64,000 nucleotides of DNA from Methanoplanus sp. FWC-SCC4 (GCF_032878975.1 NZ_CP043875.1:1232370-1296369); one strand, 5' to 3'; positions 37,382 to 46,234 are shown, counted from the first letter of the stretch. Made by a program: numbers and translations. The notes: a model not told the origin generated them from the letters alone.

Positions 37382-37731
37382 ATGATAATCACTGAAAATA
37401 TCGCCAACGACAATCATAAGCCGAGTGAAATTATTTTCCATATAGTCTGAAAAAAAGAATATTATTCACTACAAAGCAAATCACATCTCATACAGAAAAA
37501 TGAAATTGAAATTTCAGATTTTTCAGACAGAATCCATCTCCCTCCTGCCAGAATATTTGTTTTAACTGAACAGACAGCCATTTTACAAGGGAATATTGAG
37601 AGTGATTTAAATCTCCTGAAAAGTATTGAAACCTCCAGGTAAAGGATCTTAGTGGTCCGGAGATAATAGTTTTTGAGTCTGCCGGATCACAAAGGAAAAT
37701 TCAGAAAATAACCACTCACAATTCTGTATAG
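37382..37731 (+). pseudogene. Small decayed gene with in-frame TGA and a frameshift
   Basis: ATG 37382 begins a coding-like frame of 22 codons (MIITENIANDNHKPSEIIFHIV) that meets TGA at 37448. The same frame then continues for 63 codons (...DRIHLPPARIFVLTEQ..., ...NIESDLNLLKS...) to TAA 37640. The next frame carries on from about 37639 (VKDLSGPEIIVFESAGSQRK...) to TAG 37729. Joined, they give one plausible protein of about 115 residues. I do not recognise the family. One nonsense change plus one frameshift best explain it; sequencing error is possible. It lies between divergent neighbours, just upstream of the giant propeller gene and convergent with the end of the mbh operon. Confidence 0.45.
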
Positions 37732-37767
37732 AGAAAATTAATCCAAATTAAAAAAAATCTGATGTAA

Positions 37768-38172
37768 TTATTCAACAATCAGGCTTTCATCGTACCTGTT
37801 TTCATTCGCAAGTGTAAATTCACTGCTCATGTGAAGACAATTTGCAGGGCAGACATCATTGCACTGTGAACAGAAAATACACTGGGTAACATAAATTCTG
37901 ACTGTTTTTGTCTCTTTAATAAACTCAATTGCATTTGCCGGACACATGCGTGTACATATCTTACAGCCTATACAGGCATCCCTGTCATATACAATTTTAC
38001 CCCTGAAATTTTCCGGTATAGAAATTGTCGGATTTATTTCAGCTTTACCCTCAGACACCTGTCCCAAAAATCCTGTGACGGACCGTGGGAGGTACTTTGA
38101 CGGAAAAAGATTTGTGGCAGGCTTCTTTAAAAACTGCTTTAATACCTCACCCATCGTAGGAAGAAAACTCAT
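37768..38172 (-). CDS. mbhN: Membrane-bound hydrogenase, ferredoxin-like subunit
   Basis: The 134-residue NuoI/EchF-type subunit has two 4Fe-4S motifs, CIGCKICTRMCP (about 68-79) and CIFCSQCNDVCP (about 97-108). They form the electron path from ferredoxin to the small subunit. It is the last gene of the 14-gene leftward operon and overlaps mbhM by four bases. Its length and place match MbhN of Thermococcales-type Mbh complexes. Confidence 0.88.
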   Translation of the reverse strand: MSFLPTMGEVLKQFLKKPATNLFPSKYLPRSVTGFLGQVSEGKAEINPTISIPENFRGKIVYDRDACIGCKICTRMCPANAIEFIKETKTVRIYVTQCIFCSQCNDVCPANCLHMSSEFTLANENRYDESLIVE

Positions 38173-39197
38173 ACAAAAATACCTCCTGTCAAAATCGCAT
38201 CAGCACCTATCAGAATCAGAGCCAGAACACCAATTAACGCCAGATAGCCCCAGTAGATTGTAACTACATGATTAATCCTGAAACGTGCCATACTTACCCT
38301 GATGAGACTGACCGATACAAAAAGAACAGCAACCATCTTCAAAACGAAGAAGGCAAGATCTGCAATTAAGCCAGCTTCAGGGCTCATTGCAACAAACCAT
38401 GAAAGATTCCAGGGAAGGAATACTGCAACTGAAAGGGCAAGCATTGCAACCGTTTTGACACCCCCTGCAATATAGAACATAGCAAGATTTCTGCCGGAGT
38501 ACTCAACAACAAGACCACCGCAAAGTTCGGTTTCAGCTTCGGGTGTATCACAAGGGACTCTTGAAAGCTCTGCCGGCGTGACCCATGCAAGCACAATTAA
38601 AAGAAGTATACATCCGATAATCCCGAGAGGACCTGCAACACTCCAAATTGTAACACCGGTTGCAACGCCGGAAATTGTTGCCAGCGAAAAAGGATCAGAA
38701 ATTCCTGCAACAGAAAGCCTCCATGCAACTGCAATTATTACAACTGCAAGCGGAAACTCGTAGGCAATCATAGTTACCATTTCACGCTGTGCACCAACAG
38801 ATGCATAAGGCGAACCGGATGCAAAACCTCCCGCAACCATAGCAAGCGCCGGAACAGTTAATAGATACATTACAAGAATTATGTCGCCGTAGTTTCCAAA
38901 TACGGGCGCAATACTGCCGATAGGGATATACAAAAGAACCGTTATTGCTGATGCCAGCGCTATCACCGGTGCTGCATTGAATACGGACTTTATTGCATTC
39001 TCAGGCACAACACTGTCTTTTGCAAGAAGCTTTAGGACATCAATAAAAGGCTGCCTTATTGGAGGACCCACCCTTGCCTGCATATGGGCTGCAAATTTTC
39101 TGTCGATTCCAAGAAGAAGAAGACCCAAAACCATTCCAAATACAGCAACGGCAACCGTACCTGCGATCACCCCGGCTCCGGCAGATATGATTGTCAT
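38169..39197 (-). CDS. mbhM: Membrane-bound hydrogenase, NuoH-like membrane subunit
   Basis: The 342-residue polytopic protein is of the NuoH/EchB/MbhM family. RVGPPIRQPFIDVLKLLAKD (about 42-61) and DTPEAETELCGGLVVEYSG (about 215-233) are the conserved loops that form the junction between the hydrophilic arm and the membrane arm. It anchors the hydrogenase module and probably takes part in ion translocation. Start ATG 39197 is one base downstream of the mbhL stop; its own stop overlaps mbhN. Confidence 0.88.
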   Translation of the reverse strand: MTIISAGAGVIAGTVAVAVFGMVLGLLLLGIDRKFAAHMQARVGPPIRQPFIDVLKLLAKDSVVPENAIKSVFNAAPVIALASAITVLLYIPIGSIAPVFGNYGDIILVMYLLTVPALAMVAGGFASGSPYASVGAQREMVTMIAYEFPLAVVIIAVAWRLSVAGISDPFSLATISGVATGVTIWSVAGPLGIIGCILLLIVLAWVTPAELSRVPCDTPEAETELCGGLVVEYSGRNLAMFYIAGGVKTVAMLALSVAVFLPWNLSWFVAMSPEAGLIADLAFFVLKMVAVLFVSVSLIRVSMARFRINHVVTIYWGYLALIGVLALILIGADAILTGGIFV

Positions 39198-40430
39198 TTA
39201 ATTAAGCCCCCTTGTTTTTTCAACAGACATCCTGTGAAGCTGTTCTTTTGTGAAAATTTCAGAACTGTTCTTTCTGATAACTGAAACCCTGTCAGTACAG
39301 GACATGCACGGATCAATTGATGCGACAATAATCGGAATGTCTGCTATCTGCTCACCCTTAAGAATTTCAAGCCATGCAAGCTGATTGGAGTATGTCGAAG
39401 CCTTTACCTTCCACATATATGGAGCATCGGCTTTTTTCATACGTACATAGTGAATGCACTCACCGCGTGGTGCCTCAACCCTTCCAACAGCCTCTCCCCC
39501 GGCTTTTTTGCATGCTGAAAGAAGTTTTGGCATTTTCGGCTCCCACAGGATATCACCTTCTTCCCCGGGCATATTCTTCAGGCACTGACGTATGATTGAA
39601 ACAGACTGGGGAATTTCAAGGATTCTTACAACTATCCTGTCATATACATCCCCGTTGGTTTCACTCAAATAACATTCGGGAAGAACCATGTCAAAATCAA
39701 TATCCCCATATGCCCCATAAGGAGAATCAATCCTTACGTCAAATTTTAGTCCGGATGCACGTGCTGTAGGACCAACAGTACATAATTCAAGGGCCGCTTT
39801 TTTTGTAAGAATACCCGAACCCCTGCACCTCATGTTGATGGTCTTGTCATGCAAAAAGAGTTTCAGCATCTTGTCAACAAGCCCTTCATAATATGAAAGA
39901 GCCTCTTCAATACGCGGGATCTGCTCCTTTACAATATCACGTCTTACACCGCCGATCTGAATAATGCCATAATTAATCCTGTTTCCGGTGATGTATTCTA
40001 TTACATCCAGAGACTCCTCACGTACCCGCCATGCAAGATTAAAGAGTGTGTCAAACCCAAGCTCATGGGCTGCGACACCTGCCCAGAGCAGATGTGACTG
40101 AATACGTTCAAGTTCTGCCATAATAGTCCTGATATACTGGGCTCTTTCAGGCACTCTTATTCCGGCAACCTGTTCAACCGCTCTTGAAAATGCAAAAGTG
40201 TGCGTTACACCACAGATTCCGCAGATCCTGTCGGTCAGGTGAACTATCTGAACAGGATTTCTGCGCATACCCATCCACTCTATGCCTCTGTGGACTTTTC
40301 CCGGAGAAAAATCGACCTCTTCTATGACTTCACCGTTCATTTTAAAGGTGAAAAGGATAGGCTCTTTTAATGCCGGATGGATAGGCCCGATGGGGATTTT
40401 GTATGGTGCATTCTTTTTATTATCACTCAT
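39198..40430 (-). CDS. mbhL: [NiFe] hydrogenase large subunit, group 4
   Basis: The 410-residue protein (from ATG 40430) keeps both nickel-ligand motifs: RICGICGVTH near the N-terminus (about 62-71) and DPCMSCTDR near the C-terminus (about 380-388). It should therefore be an active hydrogenase rather than a NuoD-like relative. It reduces protons with electrons from ferredoxin (or the reverse), coupled to ion movement by the membrane subunits. The ORF opens at 40457, but GGAGGTGAAAGGGG directly before ATG 40430, and the four-base ATGA overlap with mbhK, fix the start. Confidence 0.92.
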   Translation of the reverse strand: MSDNKKNAPYKIPIGPIHPALKEPILFTFKMNGEVIEEVDFSPGKVHRGIEWMGMRRNPVQIVHLTDRICGICGVTHTFAFSRAVEQVAGIRVPERAQYIRTIMAELERIQSHLLWAGVAAHELGFDTLFNLAWRVREESLDVIEYITGNRINYGIIQIGGVRRDIVKEQIPRIEEALSYYEGLVDKMLKLFLHDKTINMRCRGSGILTKKAALELCTVGPTARASGLKFDVRIDSPYGAYGDIDFDMVLPECYLSETNGDVYDRIVVRILEIPQSVSIIRQCLKNMPGEEGDILWEPKMPKLLSACKKAGGEAVGRVEAPRGECIHYVRMKKADAPYMWKVKASTYSNQLAWLEILKGEQIADIPIIVASIDPCMSCTDRVSVIRKNSSEIFTKEQLHRMSVEKTRGLN

Positions 40431-41146
40431 TCCCCTTTCACCTCCGCCAACTCGCAAGGCTTTATTTCAGCCTTATTTTCTTCATCGGATTTTTCAGGGG
40501 GCCAAACATCATTTTTTGGAGCAGAATTTTTTGTCTCATCTCCTCCGGATTTTGCCTCCTTCTTTGGTTTTGGCTTCACAGGCGGATTTGGTCTGTCTTC
40601 AGGTCTTCCGACAGCCCAGAGATCCTTTACCATCCCCTCCTTTATTCCTGCATCATCCTTTCTCCAGGGATAAATCCCCTTAGGGAAATCATCAGGCAGG
40701 AATAATCCTCTTTTATCAGGAATGTCTGCCACTTCAACTCCCATCAGCTCTCGTTTCTCCCTTTCGGAATAAACGGCACCGGGTATCAAATCTGAAATTG
40801 TCGGAATAATTAAATCTTCTTTTGGAAGAGCAACTTTCAGAGTAATCTCCACTCCTTTTCCCGGACAGCCAAAATAGACATACATGTGATACAGGAGTTC
40901 AACAAAATCCACCTCATCAACTGCTGATATAACACCAAAATGAGGATAATCAATTGATATAACTTCCTTCACTGCATCATGAAGGATGCTTCTTTCAATA
41001 GTAATCCATACAGAATTAACAGGAGTGCTTTTTGCCCCTTCTGTCCACTGCCTTATAGAAATATCACTGATTTTTCCTGCAAATTTATCAGAGAAACGAT
41101 CAGCAATTTCATTTGCAGTCAGCGGAGTTCTCTTAATATCACTCAT
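40427..41146 (-). CDS. mbhK: Membrane-bound hydrogenase, NuoC-like subunit
   Basis: The 239-residue protein's first 180 residues match the NuoC/EchD/MbhK 30-kDa subunit. ISDLIPGAVYSEREKRELMG (about 116-135) and FLPDDFPKGIYPWRKDD (about 150-165) are the family's C-terminal signature. The last 55 residues are an added Lys/Pro/Glu-rich tail, longer than usual for MbhK, of unknown role. It is structural, linking the large and small subunits. Start and stop overlap the neighbours by four bases. Confidence 0.85.
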   Translation of the reverse strand: MSDIKRTPLTANEIADRFSDKFAGKISDISIRQWTEGAKSTPVNSVWITIERSILHDAVKEVISIDYPHFGVISAVDEVDFVELLYHMYVYFGCPGKGVEITLKVALPKEDLIIPTISDLIPGAVYSEREKRELMGVEVADIPDKRGLFLPDDFPKGIYPWRKDDAGIKEGMVKDLWAVGRPEDRPNPPVKPKPKKEAKSGGDETKNSAPKNDVWPPEKSDEENKAEIKPCELAEVKGE

Positions 41147-41577
41147 CTCTTATCCCCCATAAGACGCTCGAGTTTCGCAATCGCTTTTACAACTCCGTAA
41201 ATTATTGCCTCAGGCCTTGGTGCACATCCGGGAACATAAACATCAACAGGAATTACTTCACCGACAGGCCCGTCAAGATTATAGGAATCAAAGAAGGCAC
41301 CTCCCGACTGACCGCATGCACCCACACATATGACAACCTTTGGATCAGGCGTCTGCTCATAAACACGCCTAAGGCGGTCTGCCATTGCATGAACAACAGG
41401 CCCTGTAACAAGCAGTACATCAGCATGCCTTGGAGAGCCTACAAGTTTTATTCCAAATCTCTCAGGATCATATCTTGGCATTAACGATGCGACAATTTCA
41501 ATATCGCACCCGTTGCATGAACCAGAATTAAAATGAAAGACCCAAAGAGATCTTTTTAGTGAATTTGTAAGCTTCAT
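41143..41577 (-). CDS. mbhJ: [NiFe] hydrogenase small subunit, NuoB-like
   Basis: The 144-residue protein (from ATG 41577) has the proximal 4Fe-4S cysteines in SGSCNGCDIEI (about 19-29), VGACGQSGG (about 90) and VPGCAPRPE (about 122). This is the NuoB/EchC/MbhJ pattern. It hands electrons to the nickel-iron site of MbhL. The ORF extends upstream to 41625, but GGAGGCGGT and the ATGA overlap with mbhI support 41577. GGAGG boxes recur through this operon. Confidence 0.9.
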   Translation of the reverse strand: MKLTNSLKRSLWVFHFNSGSCNGCDIEIVASLMPRYDPERFGIKLVGSPRHADVLLVTGPVVHAMADRLRRVYEQTPDPKVVICVGACGQSGGAFFDSYNLDGPVGEVIPVDVYVPGCAPRPEAIIYGVVKAIAKLERLMGDKR

Positions 41578-41927
41578 ATCATACCGCCTCCGATAACAAT
41601 AACCATCACAATTGCAATGACACAAAGGAACCAGATCATATAGTCAGTTAAAATTCCAGTATGCAGGGGTATTAAAATATCATAATAACCTTTAAGGGCC
41701 TCTGTAAATCCCCAATACATGTTTCCGGCACGAACATGAACATCTCCTTTTTCAGGCTCCGCATTCCCTGAAAGATATGGTTTTATCTGTTCCGTATCTT
41801 TGTGATAGTCAGATTCACCCAGTTTCCAGATCAGCCAGGCTATCAGCAATGATATTATGAATGCAACAATCCAGGCGAGAGGGTTCCATGAACCAAACCC
41901 TGTGTAAAGGCTTTCAGTAAGTGCCAT
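41574..41927 (-). CDS. mbhI: Membrane-bound hydrogenase subunit I
   Basis: The 117-residue protein (from ATG 41927, after GGAGGTGCC) has two membrane segments (about 16-34 and 90-112) and a hydrophilic middle. Its length and place between mbhH and mbhJ fit MbhI, the subunit that links the antiporter-like and hydrogenase modules. The frame opens at 41975, inside mbhH, but that extension lacks a ribosome binding site. Confidence 0.75.
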   Translation of the reverse strand: MALTESLYTGFGSWNPLAWIVAFIISLLIAWLIWKLGESDYHKDTEQIKPYLSGNAEPEKGDVHVRAGNMYWGFTEALKGYYDILIPLHTGILTDYMIWFLCVIAIVMVIVIGGGMI

Positions 41928-41928
41928 T

Positions 41929-43503
41929 TCAGGCACCTCCGAGTACAGCAGCAATATAACCGCTCTGATCAACAAGTGCCGATGCCGCAGGCGTTACTAT
42001 GAAATCCACAACCGGCTGCGGGAATACTCCGAAAAGCACTACAAGAAGGGCTAAAATACCCATTGCAATCAGCATTGGTTTTGGCACTTCACGGACTTCA
42101 CTATATTCGGGAAGCCTCGGGCCCGTGAACATTGAGTGGAAAACTTTCACGAACGATGCAAGGGTGAGAATTGACACAACCATTGCAATTACTGACAATG
42201 CAGGATTAAACATGAATACAGATTCATATATCATCAGCTTTGATTCAAATCCGTTGAAAGGCGGAATACCTGCAATCGCAAGTGCACCAATTACGAAAAA
42301 GAGCATGGTCCATTTCATATCATGCCCGAGACCGCCCAGTTTATTCAGATTCCTTGTGTCTGTCTGATAGAATATTGCTCCTGCGGTCAGGAACAAAAGG
42401 CCCTTGTACATTGCATGGTTGATGATATGGAAAAGACCTCCCTGCATTGCTGTCATTCCAAATGCATTCATCATGGTTTCATCTCCCAAAACAGCAAGTC
42501 CCACACCAACACCCAAAAGCATGTATCCGGTCTGTGAAACCGCATGGTAAGACATCAGGCGTTTTACATCCTTTTGCGGAATTGCCATCGTTACTCCGAT
42601 GAACATTGATAAAACACCAAGAATTATGATGACCCATCCTGTTGTAACGTAATCAAGAGTTACATTATAAAGTGTAAATAAAACCCTGAAAAGACCGTAA
42701 AGGCTGGCCTGACTTGCAACAACCAAAAATGCGGTTATTCCTGATGGTGCCATTGAATATGCATCAGGTGTCCAGAAATGCATAGGAACAGCACCTGATT
42801 TCATTGCAAGTGCAACCAAAAGAAGCACAAGTGCGACTTTATCAAGCATCCCAAACTGCATGTTCTGAGCTATTACGGCAATATTGAGTGCATCATACTG
42901 GCCGTAGAAGAGACCTACGGAAAAAAGAACTAAAAGTCCGCCGAGTGTGGATAAGACTGCATATTTAAGACCGGCTTCGACTGCAACACCCATGTCAATT
43001 CTTGATGCGACAAGTGCCGCACCTGCAAGCGAGTTTATCTCCAGGAATACGAAGAAATTGAACATATCGCCGGTGCAGACCATACCAAGTATTCCAACCT
43101 GCATCAGCAAAAGAAGTGCAAAGAACGAGTCTTTGCCGGACATTTTCTTAGAGGCGGTTATTGAATAGAGGGATACTGCAAAACCGACAATACAGGCGGA
43201 AATCGCCATGAAAACCGACATTGCATCGACTGTAAATATAATCCTGAACGGAATACCTGCTGAATCAGCGGGAATGGCAAGTGATGGCTGTGCCGCTCCA
43301 AATGTATATACAAGTGTGCCGTTAATCAAAACCTCGTTGGTAAGAAGTCCTGCGATTACTAGTGTTGCAAGGCTCACCAGCATAACCCATGTGTTCCTTG
43401 CAGAATCACTGACATGTCCGAAGAGAGGGGTTGCAAACGCTCCAAGCATCGGGACTGCCAGCAGCAGTGCAGGCAGGTTTTGTAAAATCCAGTCAGAAAT
43501 CAT
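41929..43503 (-). CDS. mbhH: Membrane-bound hydrogenase, MrpD/NuoL-M-N-like antiporter subunit
   Basis: The 524-residue protein has about 14 predicted helices and the proton-conducting antiporter fold. Visible key sites are the glutamate in FFVFLEINSLAG (about 149-160), the lysine in MKSGAVPMHFWTPDAYSMAP (about 235-254) and a later lysine in HAMYKGLLFLTAGAI (about 364-378). It carries out ion transport driven by hydrogen production. It overlaps mbhG by four bases. Confidence 0.9.
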   Translation of the reverse strand: MISDWILQNLPALLLAVPMLGAFATPLFGHVSDSARNTWVMLVSLATLVIAGLLTNEVLINGTLVYTFGAAQPSLAIPADSAGIPFRIIFTVDAMSVFMAISACIVGFAVSLYSITASKKMSGKDSFFALLLLMQVGILGMVCTGDMFNFFVFLEINSLAGAALVASRIDMGVAVEAGLKYAVLSTLGGLLVLFSVGLFYGQYDALNIAVIAQNMQFGMLDKVALVLLLVALAMKSGAVPMHFWTPDAYSMAPSGITAFLVVASQASLYGLFRVLFTLYNVTLDYVTTGWVIIILGVLSMFIGVTMAIPQKDVKRLMSYHAVSQTGYMLLGVGVGLAVLGDETMMNAFGMTAMQGGLFHIINHAMYKGLLFLTAGAIFYQTDTRNLNKLGGLGHDMKWTMLFFVIGALAIAGIPPFNGFESKLMIYESVFMFNPALSVIAMVVSILTLASFVKVFHSMFTGPRLPEYSEVREVPKPMLIAMGILALLVVLFGVFPQPVVDFIVTPAASALVDQSGYIAAVLGGA

Positions 43504-43844
43504 CCCTTAAGCCTCCCTAAATCAGTTACACTGGCTGATTTGTATTTTTTATAGATTACCATGACAAATGAAAGGAGCATTGCAGTGGTTGCAATACCGA
43601 TAACAATGTTTGTTAAAGTCATTGCCTGAACTGTGGGAAAAACCATTTTTAAAGAGGCTGCATTCGTAAAGATCGGTGCAGAACCTCCGCTGACATAGCC
43701 TGTTGCAACAAGGAAGAGATTTACTCCTGCTTCGACAAGAGAAAGGCCCATAATTATTTTTATCAGGTTTTTCTTTGTTACCATCGTGATTATGCCCAAA
43801 ATTATGATAATCACGGCGGCAATGTATGGCAGATTGTATATCAT
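43500..43844 (-). CDS. mbhG: Membrane-bound hydrogenase, MrpC/NuoK-like subunit
   Basis: The 114-residue protein has three membrane helices and the MrpC/NuoK pattern (GIITMVTKKNLIKIIMGLSLVEAGVNL... with a conserved glutamate in helix 2). It continues with the conserved hydrophilic loop, then ALTNIVIGIATTAM in helix 3. It is part of the Mrp-type ion-transport module. Two bases separate it from mbhF. Confidence 0.87.
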   Translation of the reverse strand: MIYNLPYIAAVIIIILGIITMVTKKNLIKIIMGLSLVEAGVNLFLVATGYVSGGSAPIFTNAASLKMVFPTVQAMTLTNIVIGIATTAMLLSFVMVIYKKYKSASVTDLGRLKG

Positions 43845-43846
43845 GT

Positions 43847-44323
43847 TCAGGCGTCCTCCCTTGAAATTCCTGAAAGCATGTAAAGAATAATTAGGCCCAT
43901 TGCTCCGAGAACCTCAATTCCCACTGCAATATTCATTATAGGGATCGTTCCTGCGGTATTCAAAAATCCGGGATTGGAACCGTATGTTACAGAGTCGCCA
44001 AAGATGAATCCTCCGTTTGCAAGCCAGTTATAGAAGAATGTCGAACCTGCGATTATCGCGGCTAAAGCCATTATTATAAAAAGCAAAAGTCCTAATGTCT
44101 CGGTATTTTTTAAAGCTGATGAAGTAAACCGGCTTTTGATATCCGAATATCTGTTTGCCGCAAACATCAGGACAATTCCTGTTGCAATCACGGCCCCTCC
44201 CTGAAAACCTCCACCAGGGGTCAGATGTCCGTGTATGACTATGTAAAAGCCGAATACAAGAATAAATGGAAGCATTATATTTGCTGTTGCACGGACGATT
44301 TTACTCATAGTCATAGTCTTCAT
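43847..44323 (-). CDS. mbhF: Membrane-bound hydrogenase, MrpB-like subunit
   Basis: The 158-residue MnhB/MrpB domain protein has four helices. The family motif [20 protein letters not shown] (about 29-48) is clear. It is part of the sodium/proton antiporter-like module. The start lies inside the mbhE end (overlap 44301-44323). Confidence 0.88.
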   Translation of the reverse strand: MKTMTMSKIVRATANIMLPFILVFGFYIVIHGHLTPGGGFQGGAVIATGIVLMFAANRYSDIKSRFTSSALKNTETLGLLLFIIMALAAIIAGSTFFYNWLANGGFIFGDSVTYGSNPGFLNTAGTIPIMNIAVGIEVLGAMGLIILYMLSGISREDA

Positions 44324-44594
44324 CCTCCTCTTTCCTTTTCCGAAACATCATCGAAATCGCCAGAACTGCGGTGAATAAAACTGTGGCTTCCCCGAGTGTA
44401 TCAAATCCACGGAAATCAAAGACAACACCTGTTACAATATTGTTTACAGCCGCCATTTCCTGTCCGTTCTGAATCATGTAATCATCCATCCCGGTATTTT
44501 TCGGACTTCCAAATTCAAGGTCAACGGCAGTCATAAGGAAGGATGCTGCAAGAATGGCAACAATAAGTGCGGTTGCAATATCCTTTGTTCTCAT
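44301..44594 (-). CDS. mbhE: Membrane-bound hydrogenase subunit E
   Basis: The 97-residue protein has two membrane segments and the motif [20 protein letters not shown] (about 52-71), which is conserved in MbhE and in the C-terminal part of MrpA. The C-terminal end is acidic ([10 protein letters not shown]). It overlaps mbhD by four bases. Confidence 0.83.
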   Translation of the reverse strand: MRTKDIATALIVAILAASFLMTAVDLEFGSPKNTGMDDYMIQNGQEMAAVNNIVTGVVFDFRGFDTLGEATVLFTAVLAISMMFRKRKEEDEDYDYE

Positions 44595-44863
44595 TGTTCA
44601 TCCTCCGTATCAGAAACTTCATTCTGCTCTGTCCCGCGAATAGCAATCATGAAGATGGCTGTTGTAAGCCCTGCACCGATTGCTGCCTCTGCAATTGCAA
44701 CATCGGGCGCCTGAAGCAGATAAAACTCCAAAGAGAGAAGGAAACTAAAAACACCGAATGCAATTGCCGCAGAAATCAGATCCTTTTGAAGATAGACCAT
44801 AATTCCGGATAAAATAAGACCGGCCAGTAATATTACCTGCATTATAAGAAACAGATCCATCAT
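44591..44863 (-). CDS. mbhD: Membrane-bound hydrogenase subunit D (DUF4040)
   Basis: The 90-residue protein has three helices. Its DUF4040/MrpA-C-like motif [20 protein letters not shown] (about 51-70) includes the conserved acidic residues of this subunit. It ends in a charged tail. Overlaps of four bases occur at both ends with mbhC and mbhE. Confidence 0.85.
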   Translation of the reverse strand: MMDLFLIMQVILLAGLILSGIMVYLQKDLISAAIAFGVFSFLLSLEFYLLQAPDVAIAEAAIGAGLTTAIFMIAIRGTEQNEVSDTEDEQ

Positions 44864-45213
44864 TTTTTTGCCTCCAGTCTGTCAACAACCGCATTTTCCG
44901 GTTTCTGGCCGGATTTGTAGGCAGCCCTTGCAATGGCATGTGAACCTGTTGCATTTGTAAATGCCAGTGCAACAAGGACAACAGCCGTGCTTATTCCAAG
45001 GTCTATATACTGGCCGTCTCCTGATGACAGATAATTCAAAAGGCAGTACAAAAAGACAGCCAGACACAGGAATATTGTCCCGAATGTTGTCATCTTTGTT
45101 TCTGCATGGAGCCTTGTATATACATCGGGGAATCTCAATATTCCAACAATTCCAAGTGCGTTGAAGATTACCCCTATTGCTATAAGAATAAATATCAGGG
45201 TATCAGACAGCAT
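44860..45213 (-). CDS. mbhC: Membrane-bound hydrogenase, MrpG-like subunit
   Basis: The 117-residue MnhG/MrpG protein contains the family motif GILRFPDVYTRLHAETKMTT (about 24-43) and three membrane segments. It is a structural part of the ion-transport module. It begins on the last base of mbhB. Confidence 0.88.
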   Translation of the reverse strand: MLSDTLIFILIAIGVIFNALGIVGILRFPDVYTRLHAETKMTTFGTIFLCLAVFLYCLLNYLSSGDGQYIDLGISTAVVLVALAFTNATGSHAIARAAYKSGQKPENAVVDRLEAKK

Positions 45214-45491
45214 TAAAGCTCACCTCCCAGATATTTAGCCACAAACAAAGTGCCAACAAAGGAAAGTAATGCATAAACAATTGCCACGTCCACAAAGAAA
45301 ACCTCTTCAAAGGCAATTGCAAGCATAATCATTATTGCAACAGTAAGAGTGTTTATAGAGTCAAATGCAACTACCCGGTCAGGTGCAGAGGGGCCTGTAA
45401 ACAATCTGACAAGTGCAAGAAGAATCAGTGCACAAAGAATTACCGCAACTAACATCCAGATTGTTATCACTCTGCAATCCTCCTGATCCAT
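45213..45491 (-). CDS. mbhB: Membrane-bound hydrogenase, MrpF-like subunit
   Basis: The 92-residue protein has three helices and the MrpF/MnhF motif RLFTGPSAPDRVVAFDSINT (about 27-46). The ORF may start a few codons later (M13) than the ATG at 45491. It overlaps the end of mbhA, in agreement with tight translational coupling throughout the operon. Confidence 0.87.
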   Translation of the reverse strand: MDQEDCRVITIWMLVAVILCALILLALVRLFTGPSAPDRVVAFDSINTLTVAIMIMLAIAFEEVFFVDVAIVYALLSFVGTLFVAKYLGGEL

Positions 45492-46000
45492 TTTTTGAGA
45501 TTGAATAGGGAGAATATATCCTTTTCATCAGCGATATCCTTCTCTTCAACACCGGTTCTTAAATTCAGCACATGAATGAAAAGGTCACCTGATTTTTCAT
45601 CTACATCAACTGTCAGGGTTCCGGGAGTAAGCGTGATGGAATTTGCCATCAGAAGAATTCCCAGGTCTGTTTTGAGATCAGGAGATATCCTGATAATTCC
45701 CGGGCGGATTTTCCCTGTAATAACCCTGTATGCAACATCAAGATTGGCCTTTGTCATTTCAATAAAAAATGGAAAAATGCAGTAAAATACCAAAAGAAGC
45801 CATCGGAATGGATTTAACATTCTTAAGCTTCCTTCTTTTATAAAAAATTTCTCTGAAATTGCTCCGACAACCAATGCAACAATAAAACCCGCATATAACT
45901 CAAAAAAAGACCACAGACCAAGAACTTCAATACCGGAACCTGCAGTCAAAATGAGATATATAATTAATGCACAAACCGCTGTCAGAATAAAAGGTAGCAT
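45467..46000 (-). CDS. mbhA: Membrane-bound hydrogenase, MrpE-like subunit
   Basis: The 177-residue MnhE/MrpE-type protein has N-terminal helices followed by a soluble domain. That domain bears the family motif GILLMANSITLTPGTLTVDV (about 114-133). It is the first gene of the operon. The ATG at 46000 follows a weak GGGTGA box that overlaps the end of a nine-codon leader frame (46005-46031). Promoter elements lie upstream at 46055-46092. Confidence 0.87.
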   Translation of the reverse strand: MLPFILTAVCALIIYLILTAGSGIEVLGLWSFFELYAGFIVALVVGAISEKFFIKEGSLRMLNPFRWLLLVFYCIFPFFIEMTKANLDVAYRVITGKIRPGIIRISPDLKTDLGILLMANSITLTPGTLTVDVDEKSGDLFIHVLNLRTGVEEKDIADEKDIFSLFNLKKWIRRIAE

Positions 46001-46004
46001 TCAT

Positions 46005-46031
46005 TCACCCGTAAGAAGACAAAAAAATCAT
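46005..46031 (-). CDS. Candidate leader mini-ORF of the mbh operon
   Basis: ATG 46031 follows GGGGG with seven bases between and encodes MIFLSSYG before TGA (46005-46007). It ends just before the mbhA start. The ribosome binding site is stronger than that of mbhA itself, so ribosomes finishing the leader may start mbhA by coupling. This could also be chance. Confidence 0.3.
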   Translation of the reverse strand: MIFLSSYG

Positions 46032-46054
46032 ATGTGGGCCCCCTTCATCAAAAA

Positions 46055-46092
46055 ATACAAAATTTTTTGTATATTGATTTTTATATATTCCA
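46055..46092 (-). promoter_or_regulatory. Promoter and palindrome upstream of the mbh operon
   Basis: Reading leftward, the TATA-like ATATATAA (about 46081-46090) is followed by an 18-base near-perfect palindrome, ATACAAAATTTTTTGTAT (46055-46072; only the two centre bases do not pair). The palindrome sits about 20-30 bases after the TATA box, over the expected start site, a typical repressor position. Confidence 0.45.
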
Positions 46093-46234
46093 ATATATCA
46101 GAATTCATCACGAACATTAATACACAATAGATTAATATAATTGTTTTGAACGAAAAAACCAATAAAAACAAAATACCCGGTATTATGAGACTTTGAAAAA
46201 TAGAATAATATTATAAATTTGAATTTTTCAGGGA

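Noticed and set aside
37448-37450. TGA as selenocysteine or reassigned codon in the small broken gene
   Set aside because: TGA is a normal stop elsewhere in the window (for example at 21209-21211), a frameshift also breaks the gene, and no selenocysteine insertion element was recognised.
39198-40430. NuoD-type non-hydrogenase large subunit (Fpo-like complex)
   Set aside because: All four nickel-ligand cysteines are present in RICGIC and DPCMSC, and the gene order is that of Mbh.
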